Under the pieces are notes generated by a model. The model was not told the DNA's origin. It saw nothing but the letters and a program-made list of their open reading frames with translations, and did no database searches. Positions 1 to 5,199 of a stretch of DNA of 8,035 nucleotides are shown here, in pieces. The DNA comes from Methylobacter sp. (GTDB taxonomy: Bacteria; Pseudomonadota; Gammaproteobacteria; Methylococcales; Methylomonadaceae): assembly GCA_003158415.1 (NCBI GenBank), contig PMJA01000138.1:1-8035 (forward strand), written 5' to 3'. How positions within the stretch are numbered: position 1 is the first letter of the stretch; the number at the start of each line of letters is the position of its first letter. The translations under genes were made by a program, and so were the position numbers.

Positions 1-1
1 C

Positions 2-17
2 TCTTCGTGTCTTCGTG
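2..17. repeat. Perfect tandem repeat of the octamer TCTTCGTG
   Basis: Bases 2-9 and 10-17 are identical copies of TCTTCGTG, followed by GTGAAA. The repeat sits beyond the 3' end of panD, between it and whatever gene lies left of the window. From memory only, strings of the type CTTCGTG-TCTTCGTGG occur as dispersed intergenic sequences in many environmental bacterial genomes. No coding frame or hairpin is evident in it. It is cut close to the window edge, so its full extent is unknown. Confidence 0.5.
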
Positions 18-55
18 GTGAAATGTCTTAAGTTGACGACTATCAGAACGGCAGT

Positions 56-436
56 TTAGGCAACCTGAACAGGAATAGACGAGGACTGACGTAACACTTC
101 ATTTTTTTCATTAAAGTAAATCAGCGTAGGCTTATGCTGATCGGCTTCTTTTTGATCTAAACTGGTGTACGCGCAAACAATAATCAGGTCGCCGGGGCAG
201 GCCAACCGGGCGGCTGCGCCGTTAACCGAAAACACGCCGGAACCGTTTTCCGCGCGTATGGCGTAAGTCGTAAAACGGGCGCCGTTGTTGATGTTGTAAA
301 TCTGGATTTGCTCGTATTCCCTGATGCCTGATAAGTCAAGAATAGTGCCGTCAATCGCGCAAGAACCCTCATAGCCCAATTCTGAACGAGACACTGTGGC
401 TCGGTGTAACTTTGCTTTAAGCATGGTAATTTGCAT
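56..436 (-). CDS. panD: Aspartate 1-decarboxylase (pyruvoyl-dependent)
   Basis: PanD decarboxylates L-aspartate to beta-alanine in the cytoplasm, the branch that feeds pantothenate and coenzyme A synthesis. The 126-residue product is the usual family length. The self-processing site is visible as EGSCAID, with the Gly24-Ser25 bond that is cleaved to make the pyruvoyl group. Lys9, Arg54, Thr57 and Tyr58 (RFTTYAI) match conserved active-site positions, as do the VNGAAA segment (residues 71-76) and the C-terminal IPVQVA. The ATG at 436 is preferred over a second ATG four codons later because E. coli PanD also has four residues before the ML-x-x-K-LHR block. No clear Shine-Dalgarno sequence precedes it. 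The gene reads out of a divergent gap shared with the glycosylase gene and has a good promoter candidate at 471-499. panB and panC are not in the window. Confidence 0.97.
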   Translation of the reverse strand: MQITMLKAKLHRATVSRSELGYEGSCAIDGTILDLSGIREYEQIQIYNINNGARFTTYAIRAENGSGVFSVNGAAARLACPGDLIIVCAYTSLDQKEADQHKPTLIYFNEKNEVLRQSSSIPVQVA

Positions 437-470
437 AATAAAACACTATAAATACGTTTGAAAACGGTGC

Positions 471-499
471 ATTATCCATTAATTGCAGCATTCCATCAA
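471..499 (-). promoter_or_regulatory. Predicted sigma-70 promoter for panD
   Basis: Reading the minus strand, TTGATG (494-499) is followed by a 17-base spacer and GATAAT (471-476), each five of six bases from consensus. Transcription would start near 464, giving a leader of about 28 bases before the panD ATG at 436. This is a pattern match only; no operator is obvious. Confidence 0.5.
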
Positions 500-618
500 C
501 TTTTTAGATGTCCGGCATTGGAGGGTTTATGGGTGGATTCAGCGCTCAGGCGCTTGTTTTATATTCGATTATAGATTACCGTGCAGGCGCTGCTTACTTA
601 CTAATACCTTCCGGGAGC

Positions 619-636
619 GGTTTCCAGCCTGGAACC
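619..636. repeat. Small inverted repeat upstream of the glycosylase start
   Basis: GGTTTCCA (619-626) and TGGAACC (630-636) pair around a three-base loop with one bulged T. The hairpin ends 17 bases before the ATG at 654, where a ribosome-binding sequence would begin. It has no T-tract, so it does not look like a terminator. It could restrict ribosome access or be a remnant of a dispersed palindrome; neither can be shown from the sequence. Confidence 0.4.
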
Positions 637-653
637 TTGACCCTCATAACAAC

Positions 654-1298
654 ATGTATTCAAAAGAAATATTCGACAAAGATTGCCGTCAGTGTGAACG
701 CCTGGATGCTTTTTTGTGTGACGTTAAAAAAAAACACCCGGATTACCACGCCCGTCCGGTTGCGCCTTTTGGCGATAAAAATCCCAAATTACTGATTGTG
801 GGCTTGGCTCCCGGCATGCATGGGGCTAACGCAACGGGACGGCCATTTACCGGCGATTATGCCGGGCTGCTGCTTTATGACGCGCTTTATGAGTTTGGTT
901 ACAGTAATCAGGCCGAGTCGGTTGCGTTGGCAGATGGCTTGGAACTTAAGTTGTGTCGTATCACCAATGCCGTTAAATGCCTGCCGCCCCAAAATAAACC
1001 GATAGGGGCTGAAATAAATCAGTGCAACTCGTTTTTGGCCGCCGAGTTAAAAACGCTGCCGGAACACGCGGTGATATTGGCGCTGGGAACGGTCGCTCAC
1101 CAGGCGGTGTTAAAAGCCTGTAATTTAAAACTTAGTAGTGCGGCCTTTGCTCATAATGCACAGCACGCATTGCCCGGCGGACGCACACTTATTGACTCTT
1201 ACCATACCAGTCGCTATAACGTGCAGACTAAACGGCTGACAAAAGCCATGTTTGCGGATATTTTTCGCAACATTGGGTGGTTATTAGCGCAATCGTGA
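654..1298 (+). CDS. Uracil-DNA glycosylase, family 5 (UdgB) type
   Basis: This 214-residue protein belongs to the uracil-DNA glycosylase superfamily with an iron-sulfur cluster and most resembles family 5, which removes uracil and related deaminated bases from DNA to start base-excision repair. Motif 1 is at residues 50-68 (GLAPGMHGANATGRPFTGD), close to the family 5 pattern GLAPAxHGxNRTGRxFTGD. The C-terminal motif is around His184 (YHTSRYNVQTKRLT, 183-196). Candidate 4Fe-4S ligands are Cys11 and Cys14 (CRQC) plus Cys109 and Cys124. The frame stays open upstream to a TTG at 483, which would add 57 residues. I reject that start because the cluster motif lies at residue 11 from the ATG at 654, the length then fits known relatives, and the extension resembles no domain. 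No Shine-Dalgarno sequence precedes either start. Family 4 is the main alternative; the HG-x-N-x-TGR pattern argues against it. Confidence 0.88.
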   Translation: MYSKEIFDKDCRQCERLDAFLCDVKKKHPDYHARPVAPFGDKNPKLLIVGLAPGMHGANATGRPFTGDYAGLLLYDALYEFGYSNQAESVALADGLELKLCRITNAVKCLPPQNKPIGAEINQCNSFLAAELKTLPEHAVILALGTVAHQAVLKACNLKLSSAAFAHNAQHALPGGRTLIDSYHTSRYNVQTKRLTKAMFADIFRNIGWLLAQS

Positions 1299-1310
1299 TT
1301 CGTATTCATT

Positions 1311-1341
1311 TTCAACGACTCGCAAGGCCTTGCCGTATAAT
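1311..1341 (+). promoter_or_regulatory. Predicted promoter for the phosphatase gene
   Basis: A perfect TATAAT occurs at 1336-1341, 31 bases before the ATG at 1373. The -35 side is poor: TTCAAC (1311-1316) would need a 19-base spacer. Initiation near 1348 would give a leader of about 25 bases containing the TAAGG ribosome-binding sequence at 1359-1363. Confidence 0.4.
1322..1333. repeat. Perfect 12-bp palindrome GCAAGGCCTTGC
   Basis: GCAAGG and CCTTGC form an uninterrupted palindrome that ends two bases before the TATAAT box of the downstream phosphatase gene. Its position in the promoter spacer is what a repressor site would show, but such a short palindrome can arise by chance and I recognise no regulator for it. 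Confidence 0.4.
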
Positions 1342-1372
1342 TGATCTCTTTTGACTCATAAGGTTACCCTAA

Positions 1373-2137
1373 ATGTCCATTTCGCTTGCTGTTCTTGAAG
1401 ATGTAGTCCGTGAAGCAGGATCTATTGCATTGGCTTATTTTAAGGACATAAAAAATGTCGAAGTCAGCAAAAAAAGCCCGCGCGACTTTGTCACCGCCGC
1501 CGATGTGGCAGTGGAGGACTTTTTAAAAGAGACGTTGACCAAAAAATACCCGGAATACGGTTTTTGGGGCGAAGAAAGCGGGCAAAGCGCCAACCAGACC
1601 AACCGGTGGATAGTCGATCCTATCGACGGCACCCATTCGTTTTCACGAGGCCAATACTTTTGGGCCATCAGCGTCGCCCTGGAAATTGACCAGGAACTCA
1701 TAATCGGCGCGGTTTACGCCCCGGCTTTGAACGACTACTATTGTGCAGAGCGGGGCAAAGGCGCCTGGAAAAACGGTCAGCCTATCCGGGTTTCCTCTGA
1801 AAGCAGCTTAGCTGACGCGATGGTCGCTACCGGATTCGCCTGTTTGCGTTCTTACCTGGAAGACAATAATTTGCAACGTTTTGGACGGATCGCGCAAAAC
1901 ACCACGGGACAGCGGCGTTTCGGTTCGGCGGCGGTGGATTTATGCCTGGTTGCGGACGGTCAGGTTGACGCTTTTTGGGAGCAGGAATTAAATCTGTATG
2001 ATGTTGCGGCGGGCGCGTTAATCGCCATGGAAGCGGGTGCTACCGTGACCGATTTTCAAGGCAATGACGGTATATTCCCTAAGCAGATCCTGGCGACAAA
2101 CGGCAAGATACTGAGCCAGATACTACCGTTGATGTGA
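1373..2137 (+). CDS. Inositol-monophosphatase-superfamily phosphatase, possibly HisN-like histidinol-phosphatase
   Basis: The 254-residue protein carries the full metal-site signature of the IMPase/FBPase superfamily, Mg-dependent enzymes that hydrolyse small phosphate monoesters in the cytoplasm. It has TAAD with Asp44, GEES with Glu67, WIVDPIDGT with Asp82 and Asp85, and LYDVAAGALIAMEAG with Asp210. The RRFGSAAVDLC segment (181-191) is also typical. After the DPIDGT core it reads HSFSRG, whereas classical IMPase/SuhB proteins usually read TNFxxG; DPIDGTxSF is, from memory, closer to HisN-type histidinol-phosphatases, so histidine biosynthesis is a real possibility. CysQ-type or other sugar-phosphate activity cannot be excluded. 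The ATG has TAAGG nine bases upstream. The gene follows the glycosylase after 74 bases with its own TATAAT box, so they are probably separate units. It converges on the NYN gene. Confidence 0.9.
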   Translation: MSISLAVLEDVVREAGSIALAYFKDIKNVEVSKKSPRDFVTAADVAVEDFLKETLTKKYPEYGFWGEESGQSANQTNRWIVDPIDGTHSFSRGQYFWAISVALEIDQELIIGAVYAPALNDYYCAERGKGAWKNGQPIRVSSESSLADAMVATGFACLRSYLEDNNLQRFGRIAQNTTGQRRFGSAAVDLCLVADGQVDAFWEQELNLYDVAAGALIAMEAGATVTDFQGNDGIFPKQILATNGKILSQILPLM

Positions 2138-2139
2138 TG

Positions 2140-2158
2140 TTAAGGCAATGTCGTGCTG
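2140..2158 (+). repeat. Short dispersed repeat, copy 1
   Basis: TTAAGGCAATGTCGTGCTG begins three bases after the phosphatase stop codon. It matches 17 of 19 bases with 4830-4848 upstream of lnt, in the same orientation. Both copies lie in non-coding DNA next to a gene end. No mobile element is attached. Confidence 0.4.
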
Positions 2159-2193
2159 ATTTGGGAACCGAACGGGGCAAGGTTACCTATTAA

Positions 2194-2217
2194 TTAATCG
2201 TTGATAGCAACGGTTAA
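2194..2217. terminator. Hairpin between convergent genes, possible weak terminator
   Basis: TTAATCGTTG (2194-2203) and CAACGGTTAA (2208-2217) form a ten-pair stem with one G-T pair and the four-base loop ATAG. It overlaps the stop codon of the NYN gene (2214-2216) and lies 56 bases beyond the phosphatase stop. Neither side has a strong T-run and the stem is AT-rich at its base, so it may act more as an RNA 3' end stabiliser than as an efficient terminator. Confidence 0.35.
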
Positions 2218-2732
2218 AGTCGGCACTCCTGGTTAACTGTGGGTAGTGAGGCTGGGGAGTACAACAGCAACTTGGCGTCTATCGCAATAAAGCGATCGGC
2301 GGCGTTAATCAGGGACGGCGCGGTCAATGCCGGTACGCCATAGACTTCGGTGGTGACTTGGTAGTTGTCATGGACTTTATTCAGGAGCAAATCAAAGTCG
2401 CCATCCCCTGATAGCAGAATAATAACATCGGATTTAGCTGCATATTCGATAACATCCAGGGTAATGCCCACATCCCAATCGCCTTTCGCGGAACCATCGC
2501 TACGCTGGATGTATGGTTTCAGCTTGACCTCAAAACCGATCTGCTTAAGTATGTTTTGGAAGCCTAGCTGCTTGCTGTCTCCTTTGTCTATGGCGTAAGC
2601 GAACGCTGCAACCACTGCTCTGCCGGCGGTCGCCTGCGTCCAGAAGGCGCTGTAATTAAAATGCCGCTGGTAGCTTTGCCGGGTGGTGTAATAAATATTC
2701 TGCACATCGACAAAGATGGCGACTCTGTCCAT
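2214..2732 (-). CDS. NYN domain protein, LabA/DUF88 type (putative ribonuclease)
   Basis: The 172-residue protein is a single NYN (PIN-like) domain of the LabA/DUF88 family. The acidic pocket that binds metal in this fold is present: FVDVQN with Asp9 and Asn12, GDWDVGITLDV with Asp85, Asp87 and Asp93 (84-94), and LSGDGDFDLL with Asp110, Asp112 and Asp114 (107-116). Family members are predicted, and in some cases shown, to cleave RNA; the substrate here is unknown. There is no signal peptide, membrane segment or second domain. The start at 2732 is supported by the MDRVAIFVDVQN beginning usual for the family. It begins 4 bases after the ppnP stop, and the only purine-rich sequence before it (TAAGGG) includes that stop codon and lies two bases from the ATG, so translation is probably coupled to ppnP. 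Confidence 0.88.
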   Translation of the reverse strand: MDRVAIFVDVQNIYYTTRQSYQRHFNYSAFWTQATAGRAVVAAFAYAIDKGDSKQLGFQNILKQIGFEVKLKPYIQRSDGSAKGDWDVGITLDVIEYAAKSDVIILLSGDGDFDLLLNKVHDNYQVTTEVYGVPALTAPSLINAADRFIAIDAKLLLYSPASLPTVNQECRL

Positions 2733-2736
2733 GCCC

Positions 2737-3051
2737 TTATTTGATAAACGAGCAGCAATAATCGGTAGGAGTGTTAACTTTTACCGTGAAGGCCGAATCG
2801 GCGGGGACATAAAACGACTCGCCGCCGGTTACGGGCTGCCATTCGTCGGTTTCCGGCAATAACACATCAAGATTACCTGCCAAAATGTCCATCAATTCTT
2901 TATCGGCGGTGTTGAAGGTATATTCGCCCGGCAACATAAAGCCCAGCGTTTTTGACGAGCCGTCGGCGAAACGGATGGTGCGGCTGCTGACATTGCCGCC
3001 GAAGTAAACATTGGCTTTTTTGACGACGGTTACGTTGTTGAATTCTGACAT
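2737..3051 (-). CDS. ppnP: Pyrimidine/purine nucleoside phosphorylase
   Basis: PpnP is a small cupin-fold enzyme that splits a broad range of nucleosides with phosphate into a free base and ribose 1-phosphate. The 104-residue product is slightly longer than the 94-residue E. coli protein (formerly YaiE, DUF1255), mostly at the N-terminus. Conserved blocks are [15 protein letters not shown] (14-28), the [12 protein letters not shown] segment (41-52), [11 protein letters not shown] (61-71), the F-x-VP turn (FYVP, 80-83) and the C-terminal TDYCCSFI. The ATG at 3051 has a good ribosome-binding sequence, AAGGA, six bases upstream. It is the first gene of a two-gene unit with the NYN protein, and its upstream region holds two strong hairpins. 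Both products act on RNA-derived material, which may be why they are linked; that is inference. Confidence 0.93.
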   Translation of the reverse strand: MSEFNNVTVVKKANVYFGGNVSSRTIRFADGSSKTLGFMLPGEYTFNTADKELMDILAGNLDVLLPETDEWQPVTGGESFYVPADSAFTVKVNTPTDYCCSFIK

Positions 3052-3101
3052 GGATAGTCCTTGAGTAAGTATGAATAAAAGCGGCGAAATGATAACAGAT
3101 T

Positions 3102-3158
3102 GTTGTGTTTTACGTTAGGTACTGCGAGAGCATATTTAGGTAACTTGTAAAACACAAC
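3102..3158. repeat. Long-loop inverted repeat in the ppnP leader region
   Basis: The arms 3102-3113 (GTTGTGTTTTAC) and 3147-3158 (GTAAAACACAAC) are perfect 12-base inverted copies. Pairing continues with GTTA (3114-3117) and TAAC (3141-3144) after a two-base bulge, for 16 pairs around a 23-base loop. The element abuts the next hairpin at 3159 with no gap. Confidence 0.6.
3129..3157 (-). promoter_or_regulatory. Candidate promoter for ppnP inside the inverted repeat
   Basis: On the minus strand TTGTGT (3152-3157), a 17-base spacer and TATGCT (3129-3134) match the sigma-70 layout. The -35 box lies in one arm of the inverted repeat. A second candidate is a perfect TATAAT on the minus strand at 3211-3216, with a poor -35. 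That box would start transcription near 3204, so both hairpins would be in the RNA leader. The sequence does not decide between them. Confidence 0.3.
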
Positions 3159-3205
3159 TGCCACAGATTCACCGATTAAACTTTGTAATCTGTGAACCTG
3201 TGGCA
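3159..3205. repeat. 20-bp-arm hairpin between lnt and ppnP
   Basis: The arms 3159-3178 and 3186-3205 pair at 18 of 20 positions around a seven-base loop (AACTTTG), with outer ends TGCCACAG and CTGTGGCA. It lies 45 bases beyond the lnt stop. On the minus strand it is followed by GTTGTGTTTTA, so it could end lnt transcription, although this is not a clean T-run. From memory, AATCTGTGAA / CTGTGGCA strings recur as dispersed intergenic palindromes in many environmental bacteria. Confidence 0.65.
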
Positions 3206-3250
3206 ACTTTATTATAAGGGCAATATTTTATGTGTGTTGCTTTAGCTTGA

Positions 3251-4810
3251 TCAATGCAATGTCTCACGCTTTTTAAAACCCATGACGAGCAATACCAACA
3301 AAGCGCCCCAAAGCAAACAAGGCACCAGCCAAAACCAGCTTTGGTAGAAAGTCACCGGCGGATTTTCAAGATAAGGAACTTGATATAATCCCGTCCAGGG
3401 TTGGTGTACCGGCGATTGTTCCATGATATCTCCCGACGCCACTGATACCGTGGACACGCCGGTATTGGTGACCCGTAACACCGGTCGTCGAAATTCCACG
3501 CCTCGCGCCAGTGTCATGTACATGTGTTGGTAGGGTTCTTGCCAAGCGCCGTACCAGGAATCATTGGTGACATTGACGATGAACTGCGCGCCCAATTGCG
3601 CCAGCGCCCGCGAAAAGCCGGGGAACAGGCTTTCATAACAGATTTGCGCCCCCATTTTATAGCCGTTCCACTTTAACAAGCGGGTTGGGCCTGAGCCCCT
3701 GGAAAAATGACCGGTATCCGGCAGCCAGTCGCGGATTTTCGGGAACCATTGTTCACCTGGTATGTATTCGCCGAAGGCTAGCAAGATGGTCTTGCTGTAA
3801 TGGGGCGGCACGATGTCCCCGTCCTTGTTCAATACAAACAGGGAATTGGTAATCAATCGGGAGGATTCGTCAACACTGTACGCCCCGGTAATCAGCGGCA
3901 GTTGCCGTTCATGAAGAAATTCGGTCAACGCTTGCGGTAATGCGTTGAATTTGAATTGTTCGCCCAGCAAGGCGGGGAAAGCAGTTTCAGGCCACAGAAC
4001 AAAGTCTATTTTTTTATCGGGATGGCTTTTGAGGGCATTATCCGTAAGCGTCATATAGCGATTAAGGATTTCCTTGCTGTAGCCCTTGCCCAATTCCGCC
4101 GCCATTTTTTCTGAATTTTCGGTACTGGCCTGTACCAGCAGCGTTGTAAAAGACGCATCCGCTTGCGGTAGCCTAGCTTTAAGCCACAGTCCGCCTACAT
4201 TCAACAGCATGAAGCCGATGACAACCGCCGCCAGTATGATTTTACCGGAGTTCTGGCGGCGCTGTTGCCACGCAAGAGTCAGCGGCAGGTTGCAAAGCAA
4301 GGTGGCGGCGCTGAGTCCGCTAAAGCCGATGACTTCAGCCCACTGGTAAACGGGGATATTGGCGCCGTACCAGGAGTAACCGAAGTTCCAGTCAAACAGG
4401 GTGAATGAATAGGCTTCGCATAAAATAGTGATGATCGCCATCATACCCAGCGACAGCCGTTCCGAGCGGTTGAATTTTCGTCGCCACAGAAACCAAAGCA
4501 GTCCGGCCAACGGCACATATAAATGCGCTATCAAGGCGTAGATCAGCATGCCGATGACGGCAACCGGCCAATCCAGATGCGCGAACTCATGCAGCAAATA
4601 GGCGACCCAGTTAAAGCCGATCAAGGTAAAGACAAAAGCCGTTATCATACCGCCCAGGATTACGTCTTTAAGGCGGGTTTGTCGACTCCAGAACAGCCAT
4701 AACGGCACAAAACAAAACAGGGAAGCCCAAGGCGGGAATGGGATGTAGCTGGTGCCGATCAGGATGCCGGACAGGATGGGGAGCGACAAAAATTTGAGTT
4801 TGCTGTTCAT
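3251..4810 (-). CDS. lnt: Apolipoprotein N-acyltransferase
   Basis: Lnt moves an acyl chain from phospholipid to the N-terminal diacylglyceryl-cysteine of lipoproteins, the last step of their maturation at the inner membrane. The 519-residue protein has the expected layout: N-terminal hydrophobic segments to about residue 210, a periplasmic nitrilase-like domain at about 222-480 and a final membrane segment at about 491-511. The catalytic triad is Glu275 (WPETAFP), Lys340 (HYSKTILLAFGEY) and Cys391 (QICYESLFP), matching E. coli Glu267, Lys335 and Cys387. The NVTNDSWYG block (413-421) is also conserved. The start at 4810 gives a normal N-terminus but has no recognisable ribosome-binding sequence. 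The gene follows the DUF1640-like gene after 122 bases with no convincing promoter of its own. corC/ybeX, its common upstream neighbour, is absent here. Confidence 0.97.
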   Translation of the reverse strand: MNSKLKFLSLPILSGILIGTSYIPFPPWASLFCFVPLWLFWSRQTRLKDVILGGMITAFVFTLIGFNWVAYLLHEFAHLDWPVAVIGMLIYALIAHLYVPLAGLLWFLWRRKFNRSERLSLGMMAIITILCEAYSFTLFDWNFGYSWYGANIPVYQWAEVIGFSGLSAATLLCNLPLTLAWQQRRQNSGKIILAAVVIGFMLLNVGGLWLKARLPQADASFTTLLVQASTENSEKMAAELGKGYSKEILNRYMTLTDNALKSHPDKKIDFVLWPETAFPALLGEQFKFNALPQALTEFLHERQLPLITGAYSVDESSRLITNSLFVLNKDGDIVPPHYSKTILLAFGEYIPGEQWFPKIRDWLPDTGHFSRGSGPTRLLKWNGYKMGAQICYESLFPGFSRALAQLGAQFIVNVTNDSWYGAWQEPYQHMYMTLARGVEFRRPVLRVTNTGVSTVSVASGDIMEQSPVHQPWTGLYQVPYLENPPVTFYQSWFWLVPCLLWGALLVLLVMGFKKRETLH

Positions 4811-4829
4811 TAGTTGTGTTAATTCGTAT

Positions 4830-4848
4830 TTAAGGCGATGTCCTGCTG
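4830..4848 (+). repeat. Short dispersed repeat, copy 2
   Basis: TTAAGGCGATGTCCTGCTG differs at two of 19 bases from 2140-2158. It lies 20 bases upstream of the lnt start, in the 122-base gap after the DUF1640-like gene. I see no hairpin or promoter of quality elsewhere in that gap. Confidence 0.4.
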
Positions 4849-4932
4849 CATGCCGCTCTAGATATTTACCGCGAAAACACTGCCGACATATCCTTGGTGA
4901 TGACTCAAAAGCATACCTGGATGAGTTCTTTT

Positions 4933-5184
4933 TTAGAAAAACGTTTTAACCACGATAGACAGCACGCCTGCCATAATAAACCCCATCATCCACTTGAGTA
5001 TGGCAAGGTCGGTATAAATAGACGCAAGCTTATTATCGAATTTATTGTCTATGTATTCTTTGGTGGCTAAGGTTTCTTGGGCATCAGCAATCACCCGCAC
5101 CACGGCTTCGGCCTGTTCTTGAGGGATGCCAGCGGTTTTAAGTTTGTCTACCAATTCAAGGGTATCAAAAGTTATCGTGGTCAT
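4933..5184 (-). CDS. Small coiled-coil, membrane-anchored protein (DUF1640/CCDC90-like)
   Basis: The 83-residue protein looks like the DUF1640 (CCDC90/MCUR1-related) family. An N-terminal FDTLELVDKLKTAGIPQEQAEAVVRV block (6-31) leads into a short helical stretch with ATKEYIDNKFDNKL (40-53). The protein ends in one hydrophobic segment at about 62-80 (LKWMMGFIMAGVLSIVV). This gives a cytoplasmic helical head with a C-terminal membrane anchor. The prokaryotic members have no agreed function. It follows the ParA-type gene by 15 bases and is surely co-transcribed with it. AAGTGAG seven bases before the ATG is a modest ribosome-binding sequence. The short coiled-coil part is smaller than in many relatives. 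The family call rests on pattern memory, while the membrane anchor is seen directly. Confidence 0.75.
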   Translation of the reverse strand: MTTITFDTLELVDKLKTAGIPQEQAEAVVRVIADAQETLATKEYIDNKFDNKLASIYTDLAILKWMMGFIMAGVLSIVVKTFF

Positions 5185-5199
5185 GGCGTACTCACTTAT

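Noticed and set aside
619..636. Hairpin as a transcription terminator
   Set aside because: It lies upstream of a gene, is short with a bulge and is not followed by a T-run on either strand.
483..653. N-terminal extension of the glycosylase from a TTG start
   Set aside because: The extension matches no domain, begins with TTG inside the panD promoter region, and the 214-residue form from the ATG at 654 already contains the complete family core.
4811..4932. Dedicated lnt promoter
   Set aside because: AT-rich boxes such as TAAATA and TATCTA occur on the minus strand, but none has a plausible -35 at 16-18 bases, so read-through from the ParA operon is more likely.
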